A DNA stretch of 64,000 nt from Peribacillus frigoritolerans (GCF_040250305.1 NZ_CP158190.1:1892001-1956000), one strand, 5' to 3'. Shown: positions 25,894 through 36,279, counted from the first letter of the stretch. Translations and numbers: made by a program. Notes: generated by a model from the sequence alone, not told the origin.

Positions 25894-26389
25894 TATTCAG
25901 GAGATCTTCTCATGGAAATGGCGTTTTCATTAATGAGAAATTAGTTAATATGTACTATTGAAAGGGGATTGATCCGCTATTTTGCACAAATTATATGAAT
26001 TATGGTGTGATTTTACAGATGAATCCTCTAGATTCTTGTAATATTTTCATATAAAGGGTAAAATTATTCATTTGAATCAAAAATATCGACTCCACATCAT
26101 TAATTTTTTCCATTTTCACATATGTAATTATACTGATATAATTTTTTATATGGAAATAAAATGATTTATTAGAAATGATTAATAGTTAAAGTGGTTTAGA
26201 TTAAAATATAAAAAGTTAGATGATTAAAAAATAGTGGGTAAACTGTTAATTACTTGATTAATTATAGTATTATATGCCTGGGATTACAGAGAATATTAGA
26301 TTTTTCTCTATTTCTTTGACACTTTATATAGTAAACTCAGAATAGGTTCGTTAACTTTTAGCTGCTAGAGATGAGGTAAGTTTAATCCT

Positions 26390-27712
26390 ATGAAAAATAA
26401 AAAGTTAAGGGCATTTCTTTATTTGACCATTCTTTTATTGATTGTTTTCATTCTTCTTAATATGTTTTCAACATATTTAAGCATTAAAAATTCTGTACAA
26501 AAATCCGTTGCAAATCAAAACTTGGTAGCTGCTAGATCTATCGCCGACTCGATGGATAAGGAGGCCTATCAGCGTTTTCTTAATAACCAAGTAAAGAGCC
26601 GGGATTATAGGGATATAAAAGCTTACTTAGAGGATGCCCGTGAAAAAATAGGAGCATTATATGTTTATACCATCATGATTGATAATCCGCGAGTATCTAA
26701 AGCTATGATCACTGGATTTTCTAAAGATCATAAAGGGGATTTTCCTATTGGTGGTGTATGTACTGTTCCCCGGGAGCAGGTCAAACAGGCGTATGAAGGG
26801 AAAAGCTTCATTACCGGGATTCTAGAAGATCCGGAATATGGAGAGTATTTGACTGTGGGAGTGCCAATGAAAAATCAAGATGGCGACATTATTGGTTTTT
26901 TGGGCATTGATATGAGCGCAGAAGATATTAATGCAATTAACGGCAAGGTATTGAAAAGCAGCATTGCCATTCTTGTTTATAATGGTGGATTTGTTATCAT
27001 GCTTCTGGTTACCTTTTTTGTCATTCAAAAATGGTATCAAAAGGAACTGACACGTGAAGTGGGGGATACGGAAGATACGTATCAATCGGAATTTCAATCG
27101 CTCATTGCTTCAGTCCGCTCATTAAGGCATGATTTTTCCAATCATATTCAGGTGATACATGGACTGCTTAAATTAGAGGAGAACGCAAAAGCACTCGAAT
27201 ACTTAACAGGTCTTTCAAAAGAAGTGCATTCGATTGAATCGATGAAATTGGATGTGAGTCATCCAGGCTTATCCGTCCTGTTAGAGACGAAAAGGCTCTC
27301 GGCCCAGAATTATAACATCGATATTGAAATCGATGTATCACCCGAATCCTTCAATCGGGTCAAAACAACCGATTTGATAAAATTATTATCAAATGTTATC
27401 GACAATGCTATTGAGGCAACAATTGAATTGCCAGAGCAAGAACGCCGAATGAATATTGCATGCAAAGCTGATGATGAAAAGTATACGTTTATGGTCACCA
27501 ACACCGGACCAATGATTTCGGAATTAGATCTGGAGAATATATTCGCCAGTGGTTTTTCAACCAAAAAGGCACAAAAGGGCAAAGTTCGCGGACAAGGATT
27601 GTTCATCGTCAAAGACTTAGTGAACAGATATGATGGAGAGATTCATGTACAATCCTCGGAAAAAGAAACGATCGTTACGATGATCATACCCGTAAATGGA
27701 AAAATGGGCTAA
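26390..27712 (+). CDS. Orphan sensor histidine kinase with Spo0B-type helical domain (GHKL)
   Basis: A 440-residue membrane kinase. It has one N-terminal membrane helix (FLYLTILLLIVFILLNMF), an extracellular sensor of about 150 residues with a dCache-like GFLGIDMSAEDI end, a second membrane helix (ILVYNGGFVIMLLVTFFVI), and then the phospho-acceptor His in RSLRHDFSNHIQVIHGLLKL, the Spo0B-like alpha-helical pair. The ATPase shows the N box NVIDNAIEA and the G box GQGLFIVKDLV. This layout matches the CitS/DcuS/NatK-like kinases. No response regulator lies beside it, so its partner is encoded elsewhere. Ligand unknown. Confidence 0.88.
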   Translation: MKNKKLRAFLYLTILLLIVFILLNMFSTYLSIKNSVQKSVANQNLVAARSIADSMDKEAYQRFLNNQVKSRDYRDIKAYLEDAREKIGALYVYTIMIDNPRVSKAMITGFSKDHKGDFPIGGVCTVPREQVKQAYEGKSFITGILEDPEYGEYLTVGVPMKNQDGDIIGFLGIDMSAEDINAINGKVLKSSIAILVYNGGFVIMLLVTFFVIQKWYQKELTREVGDTEDTYQSEFQSLIASVRSLRHDFSNHIQVIHGLLKLEENAKALEYLTGLSKEVHSIESMKLDVSHPGLSVLLETKRLSAQNYNIDIEIDVSPESFNRVKTTDLIKLLSNVIDNAIEATIELPEQERRMNIACKADDEKYTFMVTNTGPMISELDLENIFASGFSTKKAQKGKVRGQGLFIVKDLVNRYDGEIHVQSSEKETIVTMIIPVNGKMG

Positions 27713-27726
27713 ATTGAAAATTGATA

Positions 27727-27770
27727 AAAAGGCATGATTCCTCAAATACAGGAGGAATCATGCCTTTTTT
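27727..27770 (+). terminator. Terminator of the orphan kinase gene
   Basis: Perfect stem AAAGGCATGATTCCTC / GAGGAATCATGCCTTT, followed by six T. The ~240 bp to miaA hold no gene. Confidence 0.9.
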
Positions 27771-28014
27771 ATGATTCAATTATCGGGATTAGAATCCAAT
27801 GCTATCAGGAGAAGGGGATTCATTTTTCCCCAGTCCGCAAATGGAGCTATGAGCTTCAAATGCATTTTCGGTATTTTACACTCTGACTATCTAAGAGTTA
27901 TAAAGATGAAAAGTTGAATAAAAGTACCTGAATTGGACATAATGGGTAGATGTTTAGCTGCTTTCTTCGAGATTATGATAAGATAGGGAAAAAATCAATT
28001 AAGGCAGTGAGATT

Positions 28015-28998
28015 GTGAAACAACAAAAAGGAAAACTTCTCGTGATCATTGGACCGACTGCTGTTGGGAAGACAAAGATGAGCATTGAGATGGCAAAGTT
28101 ATTTAATGGTGAAATTATTAGCGGAGACTCCATGCAGGTTTATAAAGGGATGGATATTGGGACTGCAAAAATCAAGAAGGAAGAAACAGAAGGAATTCCT
28201 CATTATTTACTTGATATTAAAGACCCGGATGAACCATTTAGTGCGGCGGAGTTCCAGGAGCGAGCTAATGCTTGTATTGAGGATATCCAAAGCAGAGGTA
28301 AACTCCCCATTATCGTCGGTGGAACAGGATTATACATACAATCGGTCATTTATGATTATCAATTTTCGGAGGCGCCATCCGACCCTGTTTATAGGGAGGG
28401 ACTCGAAAAACAGGTAAGGGAGTCAGGAATCGATCCAGTTTTTGAACAATTACGCAGCGTTGACCCGGAAAGCGCGAATCGAATTCATCCTAATAATATA
28501 AGAAGGGTGATCAGGGCACTTGAGATTTTTCATTGTACCGGTAAAACGATGAGTGAACAACTGAATGAGCAGCCTACAGAATTGAAATATGATACGTGCA
28601 TCATTGGGTTGACAATGGAACGTGAAAAGTTATATCAACGCATCGATCAACGTGTTGATGTCATGGTAGAAGAAGGGCTGATTTCTGAAGTGGAGTCATT
28701 TCATGAAAAAGGTTTGAGGGATTGCCAATCGATCCAGGCAATAGGCTATAAAGAAATCTATGATTATTTTGATGGAATGGCTTCATTGGATGAAGCGGTT
28801 GATACATTAAAGCAAAACTCCCGTCGTTATGCAAAAAGGCAATTGACCTGGTTTCGGAATAAAATGGATGTAAATTGGTTTGATATGACCGATCTCGATG
28901 GTTTTCCAAAAAAAATACATGAAATATCTGGATTTATAGCAGGAAAGCTTTTCAGTGAAGGCGAATACATAAATTTAGAGAGAAAAGAGGAGGACTAG
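28015..28998 (+). CDS. miaA: tRNA dimethylallyltransferase
   Basis: A 327-residue cytosolic enzyme that adds a dimethylallyl group to A37 of tRNAs reading UNN codons. The P-loop GPTAVGKT (residues 13-20), GEIISGDSMQVYKGMDIGTAK, HYLLDIKDP, GGTGLYIQSV and the C-terminal QAIGYKE with YAKRQLTWFRN are all family motifs. The start is GTG (AAGGCAGTGAG upstream). hfq begins 3 bases after its stop, the conserved miaA-hfq pair. Length is normal for the family. Confidence 0.97.
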   Translation: MKQQKGKLLVIIGPTAVGKTKMSIEMAKLFNGEIISGDSMQVYKGMDIGTAKIKKEETEGIPHYLLDIKDPDEPFSAAEFQERANACIEDIQSRGKLPIIVGGTGLYIQSVIYDYQFSEAPSDPVYREGLEKQVRESGIDPVFEQLRSVDPESANRIHPNNIRRVIRALEIFHCTGKTMSEQLNEQPTELKYDTCIIGLTMEREKLYQRIDQRVDVMVEEGLISEVESFHEKGLRDCQSIQAIGYKEIYDYFDGMASLDEAVDTLKQNSRRYAKRQLTWFRNKMDVNWFDMTDLDGFPKKIHEISGFIAGKLFSEGEYINLERKEED

Positions 28999-29001
28999 TT
29001 C

Positions 29002-29235
29002 ATGAAACAATCAGTAAATATTCAAGATCAGTTTCTTAATCAATTACGGAAAGATGGTACGTATGTGACGGTATTTTTATTAAACGGGTTCCAGATTAGA
29101 GGACAAGTGAAAGGGTTCGATAATTTTACCGTTTTATTTGAGTCGGAGGGCAAACAGCAATTAGTCTATAAACATGCGATCTCTACATTTGCTCCACAAC
29201 GTAATGTTCAGATTGATTACGAAGTGAAGGAATAA
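29002..29235 (+). CDS. hfq: RNA chaperone Hfq
   Basis: A 77-residue Sm-like protein that forms hexameric rings and binds small RNAs and A-rich m[16 protein letters not shown] is the N-terminal helix, [20 protein letters not shown] the Sm1 motif, and [11 protein letters not shown] the Sm2 motif with the proximal-face loop (YKHA). The tail is short, as in other bacilli. GAGGAGG upstream lies inside the end of miaA. Confidence 0.97.
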   Translation: MKQSVNIQDQFLNQLRKDGTYVTVFLLNGFQIRGQVKGFDNFTVLFESEGKQQLVYKHAISTFAPQRNVQIDYEVKE

Positions 29236-29254
29236 TCATATATATGTATGTAAA

Positions 29255-29292
29255 AAACAGGTTTAGCTTATAGCGACCTGTTTTTTTTTTTG
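29255..29292 (+). terminator. Terminator of miaA-hfq
   Basis: AACAGGT pairs with ACCTGTT with an extended inner pairing (TTAGCTTATAGCG), followed by 12 T. Confidence 0.85.
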
Positions 29293-29599
29293 CATGCAAT
29301 TCGCTGTTCTTTTTCAAAGAATCGATAATTTTACGTACCTGTTTTGAATATATATCAAGGGACGGATTATTTTCCGGGAAACCGCAGGAAATGACATTCC
29401 CCCATATAAATTGGTGAAAGGGAACGGAGATTGTCGTAACACATCCTCCAAGGAAAGAATTCTGTCAGAATAAGTCGCTTTTCAGGAAGGGAATACGGCT
29501 TAAATAATCGAATTTTCCGATGGTTTAGTTGTAACCATCATAAATCGAATGAAAATTTGTGGAATTAGAGTAAGGGTCCAAGATGGAGAGGTGAATGCA
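29293..29599. other. Gap hfq to spoVK with a possible decayed minus-strand frame
   Basis: On the minus strand about 29465-29290 reads protein-like without a start: LGGCVTTISVPFHQFIWGNV, then ISCGFPENNPSLDIYSKQVR. It may be a gene remnant; I do not recognise it. Otherwise the stretch presumably holds the spoVK promoter (sigma-E or sigma-K type expected), which I could not pinpoint. Confidence 0.3.
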
Positions 29600-30556
29600 T
29601 TGGAACAACCGATCCGTATGAAAAATAACGGGCAAATCAATATTGTGTTTAATGCGGAAAACAGAAAAGCTCTACAAAAGGAACTGCCGATAAAAGAAAT
29701 TTTGGTGCAGGAAATCCCCCACCAGCATGTGGCATTGAAAGAGATTGAAGATGAGCTGAAATCGCTGGTCGGGATGGAAGAAATGAAAAAGATGATAAAA
29801 GAGATATATGCCTGGATCTACATCAATAAACAACGTGAGGCAAAAGGGCTGAAGACTGGCAGGCAAGCACTGCATATGATGTTTAAAGGAAATCCCGGAA
29901 CGGGGAAAACAACGGTTGCACGTTTAATCGGTAAGTTGTTTCAAAAAATGAATGTACTATCGAAAGGGCATTTAATTGAAGCGGAGAGGGCAGATTTGGT
30001 CGGGGAATACATTGGTCATACTGCCCAAAAAACAAGGGATTTAATTAAAAAGGCCATTGGAGGGATCTTATTTATTGATGAAGCCTATTCCTTGGGAAGA
30101 GGAGGGGAAAAGGATTTTGGCAAAGAAGCCATAGATACCCTTGTCAAGCATATGGAGGATCGGCAGCACGAATTCATTTTGATCCTTGCTGGATATTCGA
30201 GGGAAATGGATTATTTCCTCAGCCTTAATCCCGGACTTCATTCCAGATTCCCGCTTGTTATTGATTTTCCGGATTATACTATTGAACAGTTAATGGAAAT
30301 AGCCGATCGGATGCTGCAGGAAAAGGAATATCTAATGAATCGGGATGCCGAGAGGAAATTAAAAGAACATTTAATCATATTGCGTTCATTTCGGGGACCT
30401 ATTTCATTTTCTAACGGACGTTATATCCGTAATGTACTTGAAAAGTCAATTAGGGCTCAGGCAATGCGGCTTTTATTGGAGGATTCATTTGAAAAATCCG
30501 ATTTACTGACGCTTACCAGCCAAGATTTGGTTTTCGAGGATGATGAAAAAGAATGA
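29600..30556 (+). CDS. spoVK: Stage V sporulation protein K, AAA+ ATPase
   Basis: A 318-residue CbbX-like AAA+ ATPase required for spore maturation in B. subtilis. Visible are LVGMEEMKKMIKEIYAWIY, the Walker A GNPGTGKTT, ERADLVGEYIGHTAQKTRD (pore loop region), the Walker B GGILFIDEAYSL, and ILAGYSREMDYFLSLNPGL with the sensor and Arg finger SRF. I chose the TTG at 29600 because GGAGAGGTG lies 6 bases upstream and the protein then begins like B. subtilis SpoVK (short lead into MKNNGQINI); an ATG 51 bases earlier has no ribosome site. A hairpin follows the stop. Confidence 0.93.
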   Translation: MEQPIRMKNNGQINIVFNAENRKALQKELPIKEILVQEIPHQHVALKEIEDELKSLVGMEEMKKMIKEIYAWIYINKQREAKGLKTGRQALHMMFKGNPGTGKTTVARLIGKLFQKMNVLSKGHLIEAERADLVGEYIGHTAQKTRDLIKKAIGGILFIDEAYSLGRGGEKDFGKEAIDTLVKHMEDRQHEFILILAGYSREMDYFLSLNPGLHSRFPLVIDFPDYTIEQLMEIADRMLQEKEYLMNRDAERKLKEHLIILRSFRGPISFSNGRYIRNVLEKSIRAQAMRLLLEDSFEKSDLLTLTSQDLVFEDDEKE

Positions 30557-30558
30557 CA

Positions 30559-30592
30559 TGGAAAAGCCCACCAAGATGGCGGGCTTTTCAAA
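30559..30592. terminator. Bidirectional terminator between spoVK and the TRIC-like gene
   Basis: GAAAAGCCCACC pairs with GGCGGGCTTTTC (one mismatch). Short T-runs exist on both exits. It lies between convergent genes. Confidence 0.7.
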
Positions 30593-30593
30593 T

Positions 30594-31202
30594 TTATGTT
30601 TTAGGCACCCATTTTTTATTAGGAAGATGCCAATTGTTGGTGTAGGAAAGGACTCGCAATATCGTGATGACGGCAAAGAGCGAATAAAGCTGCCATGACT
30701 GGGATAATACACCACTGCCTAAAGCCAAGCCAGCAATGATGGCCCATACTACGTAGATTTCTTTTCTGAAGACCAATGGCTTTCTTCCGGCCAGTACGTC
30801 ACGGAGTATTCCGCCGCCGCACCCGGTTAATGCAGCTGATACAATGATGGCGCTTATTGGATGATTAAGTTCCACGGCATACATCGCCCCTTGGATGGCA
30901 AAGGCTGAAAGGCCAATGGCATCACTGAAGTTTCCCCATCTATCCCAGTGCTTTGAAAGGTTAGTAGGAAAAACAAAAACGATGGTGATGGATACTAAAG
31001 CGATGACAAAATAGAAACTTTGATCCCATAACGCTGAAACGGGGACACCGATCAGCAGATTGCGGATTGCCCCTCCGCCAAAGGCTGTAATTATTCCTAA
31101 AATATAAACTCCCAAAATATCATACTCTTCTTCCATGGCGATGATGGTCCCGCTAATAGCGAATGCAATCGTACCTATGAAGCTTAATACTTCCCATGTC
31201 AT
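30594..31202 (-). CDS. TRIC-family cation channel / UPF0126 membrane protein
   Basis: A 202-residue membrane protein with seven segments in two homologous halves. Each half carries the glycine-rich TRIC signature: ITAFGGGAIRNLLIG (residues ~39-53) and ALTGCGGGILRDVLAGRKP (~120-138). These bacterial proteins form trimeric monovalent-cation channels. It is inserted here between spoVK and hflX on the opposite strand, a difference from B. subtilis. Physiological role unproven. Confidence 0.9.
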   Translation of the reverse strand: MTWEVLSFIGTIAFAISGTIIAMEEEYDILGVYILGIITAFGGGAIRNLLIGVPVSALWDQSFYFVIALVSITIVFVFPTNLSKHWDRWGNFSDAIGLSAFAIQGAMYAVELNHPISAIIVSAALTGCGGGILRDVLAGRKPLVFRKEIYVVWAIIAGLALGSGVLSQSWQLYSLFAVITILRVLSYTNNWHLPNKKWVPKT

Positions 31203-31370
31203 ATGAATGTCCCTCTATGTCTTTTTGATTTTGATGGTAAAGCCAAATTTGATTTTAGCATGTTATCGGAATTTTTAAAACGGTTAAAAGCTACGTTTTC
31301 AGGAAATTTTTATATATTCAATTTTTTTGTTATGATTAACTGAAATCTATCCGAAGGTGGTGCATGTGAT

Positions 31371-32624
31371 TTGGAAGAAGCAGTAAAGGAAACGGCCGTT
31401 TTGATTGGGTGTCAAACAACTGAGACTAATGAACGTTTTGAATATTCACTTGATGAACTGGCTTCATTGGCGAAGACGGCGAATGGTGAGGTTTTAATGA
31501 CCATCACCCAGAAAAGGGAAAGCGTCGATCCAGCTACATATATAGGAAAAGGAAAAGTGGAGGAACTTCGGAATCTGGAAGAGGAGCTTGAGCCGGATTT
31601 ATTTATCTTTAATGATGAACTTTCCCCGAGCCAGATTCGGAACCTTTCGAAGCAATTGGAGGCTAGGATCATAGACCGGACACAGCTAATATTGGATATA
31701 TTCGCTCAGCGGGCGCGATCCAGGGAAGGGAAGCTGCAGGTCGAACTTGCTCAGCTCCAATATTTATTACCGCGTTTGGTCGGACAGGGGATGGCAATGT
31801 CCAGGCTGGGCGGCGGAATCGGCACCAGGGGACCAGGTGAGACGAAGCTGGAAAGCGACCGCCGCCACATTCGCGGGAAAATAGATGAAATCAAGCAACA
31901 ATTAAGTGGCATAGTGAAGCATCGTGAACGTTATCGTGACAGAAGGAAACGTAATAAGACATTTCAAATAGCCCTTGTGGGATACACGAATGCAGGTAAA
32001 TCAACACTGTTCAACCGTTTGACGGAGGCGGATTCTTACGAAGAGAACCAGTTATTCGCTACACTTGATCCCATGACACGAAAGGCGATTCTTCCTAGCG
32101 GATTTACCGTGCTGCTGACGGATACGGTTGGCTTCATTCAAGATTTGCCGACATCTTTAATTGCCGCATTCCGCTCGACCCTTGAAGAAGTGAAAGAAGC
32201 GGATCTATTGCTCCATGTGGTGGATTCGTCAAGTACAGATTACTTTAATCATCAGAAAACAGTGCAGGATTTGCTAAATGACTTAGATGTCCCTTCCATT
32301 CCACAGCTAACGTTGTATAATAAGAAAGATAAGGTTCACGCTGATTTTGTCAGGTCAGGCAGTCGTGCTTCATTAATGATCAGTGCCTATGAACAATCGG
32401 ATCTGAATGAAATCATGGAAGAAATTGAAAAGTACGTGATTGAAGAAATGGTCCCGTATCATGTTTTCCTGCCATCGAGTGAGGGTAAACTATTATCACA
32501 GCTGAAAAATGAAACCATATTGCGCACTCTCTCCTTTAATGAAGAATCGGAAAGATATGAATGCAAAGGTTTTTGTCTAGCTGATCATCCAATAACCGGT
32601 CAGCTAGAGAAATATTCATTATAA
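31371..32624 (+). CDS. hflX: Ribosome-associated GTPase HflX
   Basis: A 417-residue GTPase that splits stalled 70S ribosomes, mainly after heat shock or antibiotic block. The N-terminal HflX domain contains [23 protein letters not shown] and [17 protein letters not shown], followed by [15 protein letters not shown]. The G motifs are GYTNAGKS (G1), [10 protein letters not shown] (G3) and NKKD (G4). The start is TTG with AAGGTGG upstream. The partner ynbB follows 12 bases after the stop, as in B. subtilis ynbA-ynbB. Confidence 0.95.
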   Translation: MEEAVKETAVLIGCQTTETNERFEYSLDELASLAKTANGEVLMTITQKRESVDPATYIGKGKVEELRNLEEELEPDLFIFNDELSPSQIRNLSKQLEARIIDRTQLILDIFAQRARSREGKLQVELAQLQYLLPRLVGQGMAMSRLGGGIGTRGPGETKLESDRRHIRGKIDEIKQQLSGIVKHRERYRDRRKRNKTFQIALVGYTNAGKSTLFNRLTEADSYEENQLFATLDPMTRKAILPSGFTVLLTDTVGFIQDLPTSLIAAFRSTLEEVKEADLLLHVVDSSSTDYFNHQKTVQDLLNDLDVPSIPQLTLYNKKDKVHADFVRSGSRASLMISAYEQSDLNEIMEEIEKYVIEEMVPYHVFLPSSEGKLLSQLKNETILRTLSFNEESERYECKGFCLADHPITGQLEKYSL

Positions 32625-32636
32625 AGGGGAATTTTG

Positions 32637-33905
32637 ATGTATCAGCAGTTAACAAATGGAGAAGTGTTGAAAAACATTGCGCAGGAAGTGGAAGCAATGA
32701 TTTCTCCATTACATAAGCAAGTGGACGAACGAATCGAAGAAAATCAATTTCGTGTATTACAAAGTTATCAAGCACATAAAGTGAGTGATTCCCATTTCAT
32801 CCCGACTACAGGGTATGGATACGATGATATGGGCCGCGATACGCTGGAATTGATATACGCAGAGGTTTTTGGAGCGGAAGCTGGATTGGTGCGTCCCCAA
32901 ATTATATCAGGCACACACGCCATCTCCACCGCTCTTTTTGGCATATTGCGCCCAGGGGATGAATTGTTATACATAACTGGAAAGCCTTATGATACTTTGG
33001 AAGAAATTGTCGGTATCCGGGGGTCGGGTATCGGATCTTTGCGTGATTTTCATATCAGCTATAAGGCCGTTCCGTTAGTGGAAGCTGGAACCGTTGATTT
33101 TGAAGCCGTCAAACAAGCCATACAACCAAATACGAAAATGATCGGTATACAACGGTCAAAAGGGTATGCTACACGTCCTTCCTTTACGATCGATGAAATA
33201 AAGGAAATGATTTCCTTTGTTAAAGGCATTAACCCGGAAATCGTCGTGTTCGTGGACAATTGTTATGGAGAGTTTGTTGAGACACAAGAACCATGTCATG
33301 TCGGAGCGGATTTAATGGCTGGTTCACTCATTAAAAATCCTGGTGGCGGGATAGTGAAAACCGGTGGATACATTGTTGGTAAAAAGTACCTGGTTGAAGC
33401 TTGCTCATATCGGTTAACATCACCAGGAATAGGGGCTGAAGCAGGTGCGTCGCTTTATAGTCTGCAGGAAATGTACCAGGGATTCTTCCTTGCACCGCAT
33501 GTCGTGGGCCAAGCTGTTAAAGGAGCCATGTTCACAGCTGCCTTTTTAGAAAAACTTGGTATGAATACATCTCCTAAATGGGATGCGAAGCGAACTGACT
33601 TGATTCAATCCGTCCAATTTGATGACCGGGATAAGATGGTTGCCTTCTGTCAGGCCATCCAATATGCATCACCAATAAATTCACATGTGACACCATATCC
33701 TGCCTATATGCCGGGGTATGAGGATGATGTAATCATGGCTGCGGGCACCTTTATTCAGGGGGCCAGCATTGAACTGACGGCAGATGGGCCGACAAGGGCT
33801 CCATATGTTGCCTACGTTCAAGGCGGATTGACATACGCCCATGTTAAAATAGCTGTATTGACTGCTGTCAATGCGCTAATGGACAAAAAGCTGATTCAAT
33901 TGTAA
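32637..33905 (+). CDS. ynbB: PLP-dependent methionine gamma-lyase-like protein YnbB
   Basis: A 422-residue member of the 'aluminum resistance'/YnbB family of fold-type I PLP enzymes. FIPTTGYGYDDMGRDTLELI, ISGTHAISTALFGILRPGDE and VFVDNCYGEFVE are conserved; the cofactor-binding Lys is in GSLIKNPGGGI (about residue 235). ATG 32637 has GGGGA 6 bases upstream. The true reaction in bacilli is not settled; annotation as methionine gamma-lyase family rests on homology. It sits between hflX and glnR as in B. subtilis. Confidence 0.92.
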   Translation: MYQQLTNGEVLKNIAQEVEAMISPLHKQVDERIEENQFRVLQSYQAHKVSDSHFIPTTGYGYDDMGRDTLELIYAEVFGAEAGLVRPQIISGTHAISTALFGILRPGDELLYITGKPYDTLEEIVGIRGSGIGSLRDFHISYKAVPLVEAGTVDFEAVKQAIQPNTKMIGIQRSKGYATRPSFTIDEIKEMISFVKGINPEIVVFVDNCYGEFVETQEPCHVGADLMAGSLIKNPGGGIVKTGGYIVGKKYLVEACSYRLTSPGIGAEAGASLYSLQEMYQGFFLAPHVVGQAVKGAMFTAAFLEKLGMNTSPKWDAKRTDLIQSVQFDDRDKMVAFCQAIQYASPINSHVTPYPAYMPGYEDDVIMAAGTFIQGASIELTADGPTRAPYVAYVQGGLTYAHVKIAVLTAVNALMDKKLIQL

Positions 33906-34016
33906 ATGAAAATAATTAGGTAAGTCATGGGAATCCAGATACAATTGGATTCCAGCATAAAAAGTAGTCAAAATATTTGAGCAGTAACAAATCATTTAAT
34001 TTTTCTGAAAAAAACA

Positions 34017-34033
34017 CGTCATAAAATGTAACA
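34017..34033. promoter_or_regulatory. GlnR/TnrA box 1 (upstream)
   Basis: CGTCATAAAATGTAACA fits the 17-bp GlnR/TnrA consensus TGTNA-N7-TNACA with one change at the first base, and resembles the second operator of B. subtilis glnRA (TGACACAAAATATAACA). Confidence 0.65.
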
Positions 34034-34038
34034 TCATA

Positions 34039-34067
34039 TTGACAAGTTTAATAACATGATATAAGAT
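34039..34067 (+). promoter_or_regulatory. glnRA promoter overlapped by GlnR box 2
   Basis: TTGACA (34039-34044), 17 bp, TAAGAT (34062-34067). TGACAAGTTTAATAACA (34040-34056) is a GlnR-type box (TGACA-N7-TAACA) lying over the -35 element, so feedback-inhibited glutamine synthetase with GlnR can shut the operon, as known in B. subtilis. Confidence 0.75.
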
Positions 34068-34100
34068 TACTTTAAGATAAACAAAAGGAGGATGCTAAGA

Positions 34101-34505
34101 ATGAGCGGCAACAACATTCGGCGTTCGATGCCTCTTTTTTCCATCGGAATCGTCATGCAGTTAACTGAGTTGTCTGCACGCCAAATTCGGTATTACGAAG
34201 AGCATCAACTTATTACTCCTATGAGAACAGATGGAAATCGTCGGGTTTTTTCATTAAACGATATCGATCGACTGCTTGAGATTAAAGATTTAATCGAACA
34301 AGGAGTCAATCTGGCCGGCATTAAAAAGATTTTCACTGTAAAGGAACAGAATTTACCTAAAACTCAAGAATTAGAACAAGCGGAAAAAATAAGGCATGAC
34401 CTTAGTGACGAGGAGCTTCGCAAGCTTCTGCGTGCCGAGCTTTTACAAGGAAGCAAGCATCGAACATCTCTTAGACAAGGGGATATGTCCCGTTTTTTCC
34501 AATAA
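34101..34505 (+). CDS. glnR: Nitrogen-metabolism repressor GlnR
   Basis: A 134-residue MerR-family repressor of glutamine synthetase genes. [40 protein letters not shown] is the winged-helix DNA-binding part; the C-terminal [13 protein letters not shown] plus [10 protein letters not shown] is the tail through which feedback-inhibited glutamine synthetase activates DNA binding. ATG 34101 lies 9 bases from AAGGAGG; an ATG at 34092 directly abuts it and is rejected. Two GlnR boxes precede the gene. Confidence 0.96.
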   Translation: MSGNNIRRSMPLFSIGIVMQLTELSARQIRYYEEHQLITPMRTDGNRRVFSLNDIDRLLEIKDLIEQGVNLAGIKKIFTVKEQNLPKTQELEQAEKIRHDLSDEELRKLLRAELLQGSKHRTSLRQGDMSRFFQ

Positions 34506-34541
34506 AAAATATGATTTATGAATTATTAGGGGGAATAGAAA

Positions 34542-35876
34542 TTGGCAAAGTTCACACGTGAAGACATCACTCGTTTAGCGAAAGAAGAAAATGTTAAGTA
34601 CATTCGTTTACAGTTTACTGACATTTTAGGGACAATTAAAAACGTTGAAATCCCAGTCAGTCAATTAGAAAAAGCACTTGATAATAAAATGATGTTTGAC
34701 GGATCTTCCATTGAAGGCTTCGTTCGTATCGAAGAGTCTGATATGTACCTATATCCTGATTTAAACACATGGGTTATCTTCCCTTGGACTTCCGAAAAAG
34801 GTAAAGTGGCACGTTTGATCTGTGATATTTACAATACGGATGGAACACCTTTTGATGGAGATCCACGTGCTAACCTAAAACGTGTTCTTGCAGAAGCAAG
34901 AGAAATGGGCTTCACAGATTTCAATCTTGGACCTGAACCTGAATTCTTCCTATTCAAACTGGATGCAGCAGGCGAGCCGACGCTGGAATTGAACGATAAA
35001 GGCGGATACTTTGACCTTGCACCTACTGACCTAGGAGAAAACTGCCGTCGTGATATCGTTCTTGAGCTTGAAGAAATGGGATTTGAAATCGAAGCATCCC
35101 ACCATGAAGTAGCTCCAGGACAACATGAAATTGACTTTAAATATGCAGATGCCATCTCAGCTTGTGATAATATCCAAACATTTAAATTGGTTGTTAAAAC
35201 GATTGCCCGCAAACATGGTTTACACGCGACATTCATGCCAAAACCATTGTTCGGTGTTAACGGATCTGGTATGCACTGTAACGTCTCTCTATTCAAAGGC
35301 AACGAAAACGCATTTTATGATAAAGAAGGTAAATTGGAATTAAGCAAAACAGCTGAGCAATTTATCGCAGGTATCATTAAGCATGCTCCAAGCTTCACTG
35401 CGGTAACAAACCCAACTGTTAACTCATACAAACGTCTAGTTCCTGGTTACGAAGCTCCTTGTTATGTTGCATGGTCCGCTAAAAACCGTAGTCCATTAAT
35501 CCGTATCCCAGCATCACGCGGAGTAAGTACTCGCGTTGAGGTACGTAGTGTCGATCCAGCAGCAAACCCATACTTGGCACTTGCAGTTCTACTAAAAGCT
35601 GGTCTTGACGGTATCAAGAACGACTTGACTCCACCGGCTCCAGTTGACCGCAACATCTATGTTATGAATAAAGAAGAACGTGAAGAAGTAGGTATCGTTG
35701 ATCTACCAGCTACTTTATATGCTGCATTGGAAACATTAAAATCTGATGAAGTCATCAAAGAAGCATTAGGTGAACATTTACTTGAACACTTCATCGAAGC
35801 AAAAGAAATCGAGTGGGATATGTTCCGCACACAAGTTCACCCATGGGAACGCGAACAATATATGTCAATGTATTAA
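34542..35876 (+). CDS. glnA: Glutamine synthetase, type I
   Basis: A 444-residue enzyme (B. subtilis length) that makes glutamine from glutamate and ammonia. [20 protein letters not shown] is the Asp-loop and metal site; [22 protein letters not shown] and [12 protein letters not shown] carry active-site residues; [20 protein letters not shown] and [12 protein letters not shown] complete it. The start is TTG with AGGGGGAA upstream. It also acts as sensor for GlnR and TnrA when feedback-inhibited. Ends at MSMY, as expected. Confidence 0.98.
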   Translation: MAKFTREDITRLAKEENVKYIRLQFTDILGTIKNVEIPVSQLEKALDNKMMFDGSSIEGFVRIEESDMYLYPDLNTWVIFPWTSEKGKVARLICDIYNTDGTPFDGDPRANLKRVLAEAREMGFTDFNLGPEPEFFLFKLDAAGEPTLELNDKGGYFDLAPTDLGENCRRDIVLELEEMGFEIEASHHEVAPGQHEIDFKYADAISACDNIQTFKLVVKTIARKHGLHATFMPKPLFGVNGSGMHCNVSLFKGNENAFYDKEGKLELSKTAEQFIAGIIKHAPSFTAVTNPTVNSYKRLVPGYEAPCYVAWSAKNRSPLIRIPASRGVSTRVEVRSVDPAANPYLALAVLLKAGLDGIKNDLTPPAPVDRNIYVMNKEEREEVGIVDLPATLYAALETLKSDEVIKEALGEHLLEHFIEAKEIEWDMFRTQVHPWEREQYMSMY

Positions 35877-35884
35877 TATCTCAA

Positions 35885-35917
35885 ACCCTTGGCACCTCTG
35901 GTGTCAGGGGTTTTTTA
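35885..35917 (+). terminator. Terminator of glnRA
   Basis: AAACCCTTGGCACC pairs with GGTGTCAGGGGTTT (with a G-U pair), followed by six T. Confidence 0.85.
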
Positions 35918-36279
35918 TTTATTGGGGTAATAATTAATATGAATTAGAGATAGAAGGTTTACCCCTTTTTTACCCCACTGACTCAATTTAAAATGTTTTT
36001 AGTATAATCCTTGCTTTGATTGTTGATGCTTATATTTGTGCTTCTCCTAGGAAGCACACACCCTTTAAAGACCCTTACTCACTGAGTAGGGGCTAATTTC
36101 TGTTTTAGAATTTGTTAAAGGATATGAATCTCTTAGGGAAATAACGTGGAAATTTAAATTCAAAAGCTAATTTATAAATTTATATGCCTTGGTAGTTTTT
36201 CTCGATAATTACAAATTAGAAATATACCTAAATATACTCCTTTTGTTTTTACCATGAAGCCGTTCCGCTCTTTAATCTA
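35918..36279. other. Gap after glnA
   Basis: No gene. A stretch at about 36072-36130 (CCCTTACTCACTGAGTAGGG with following TTTCTGTTTTAG) is similar to 37386-37450 and may be a diverged repeat with a hairpin. Confidence 0.35.
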
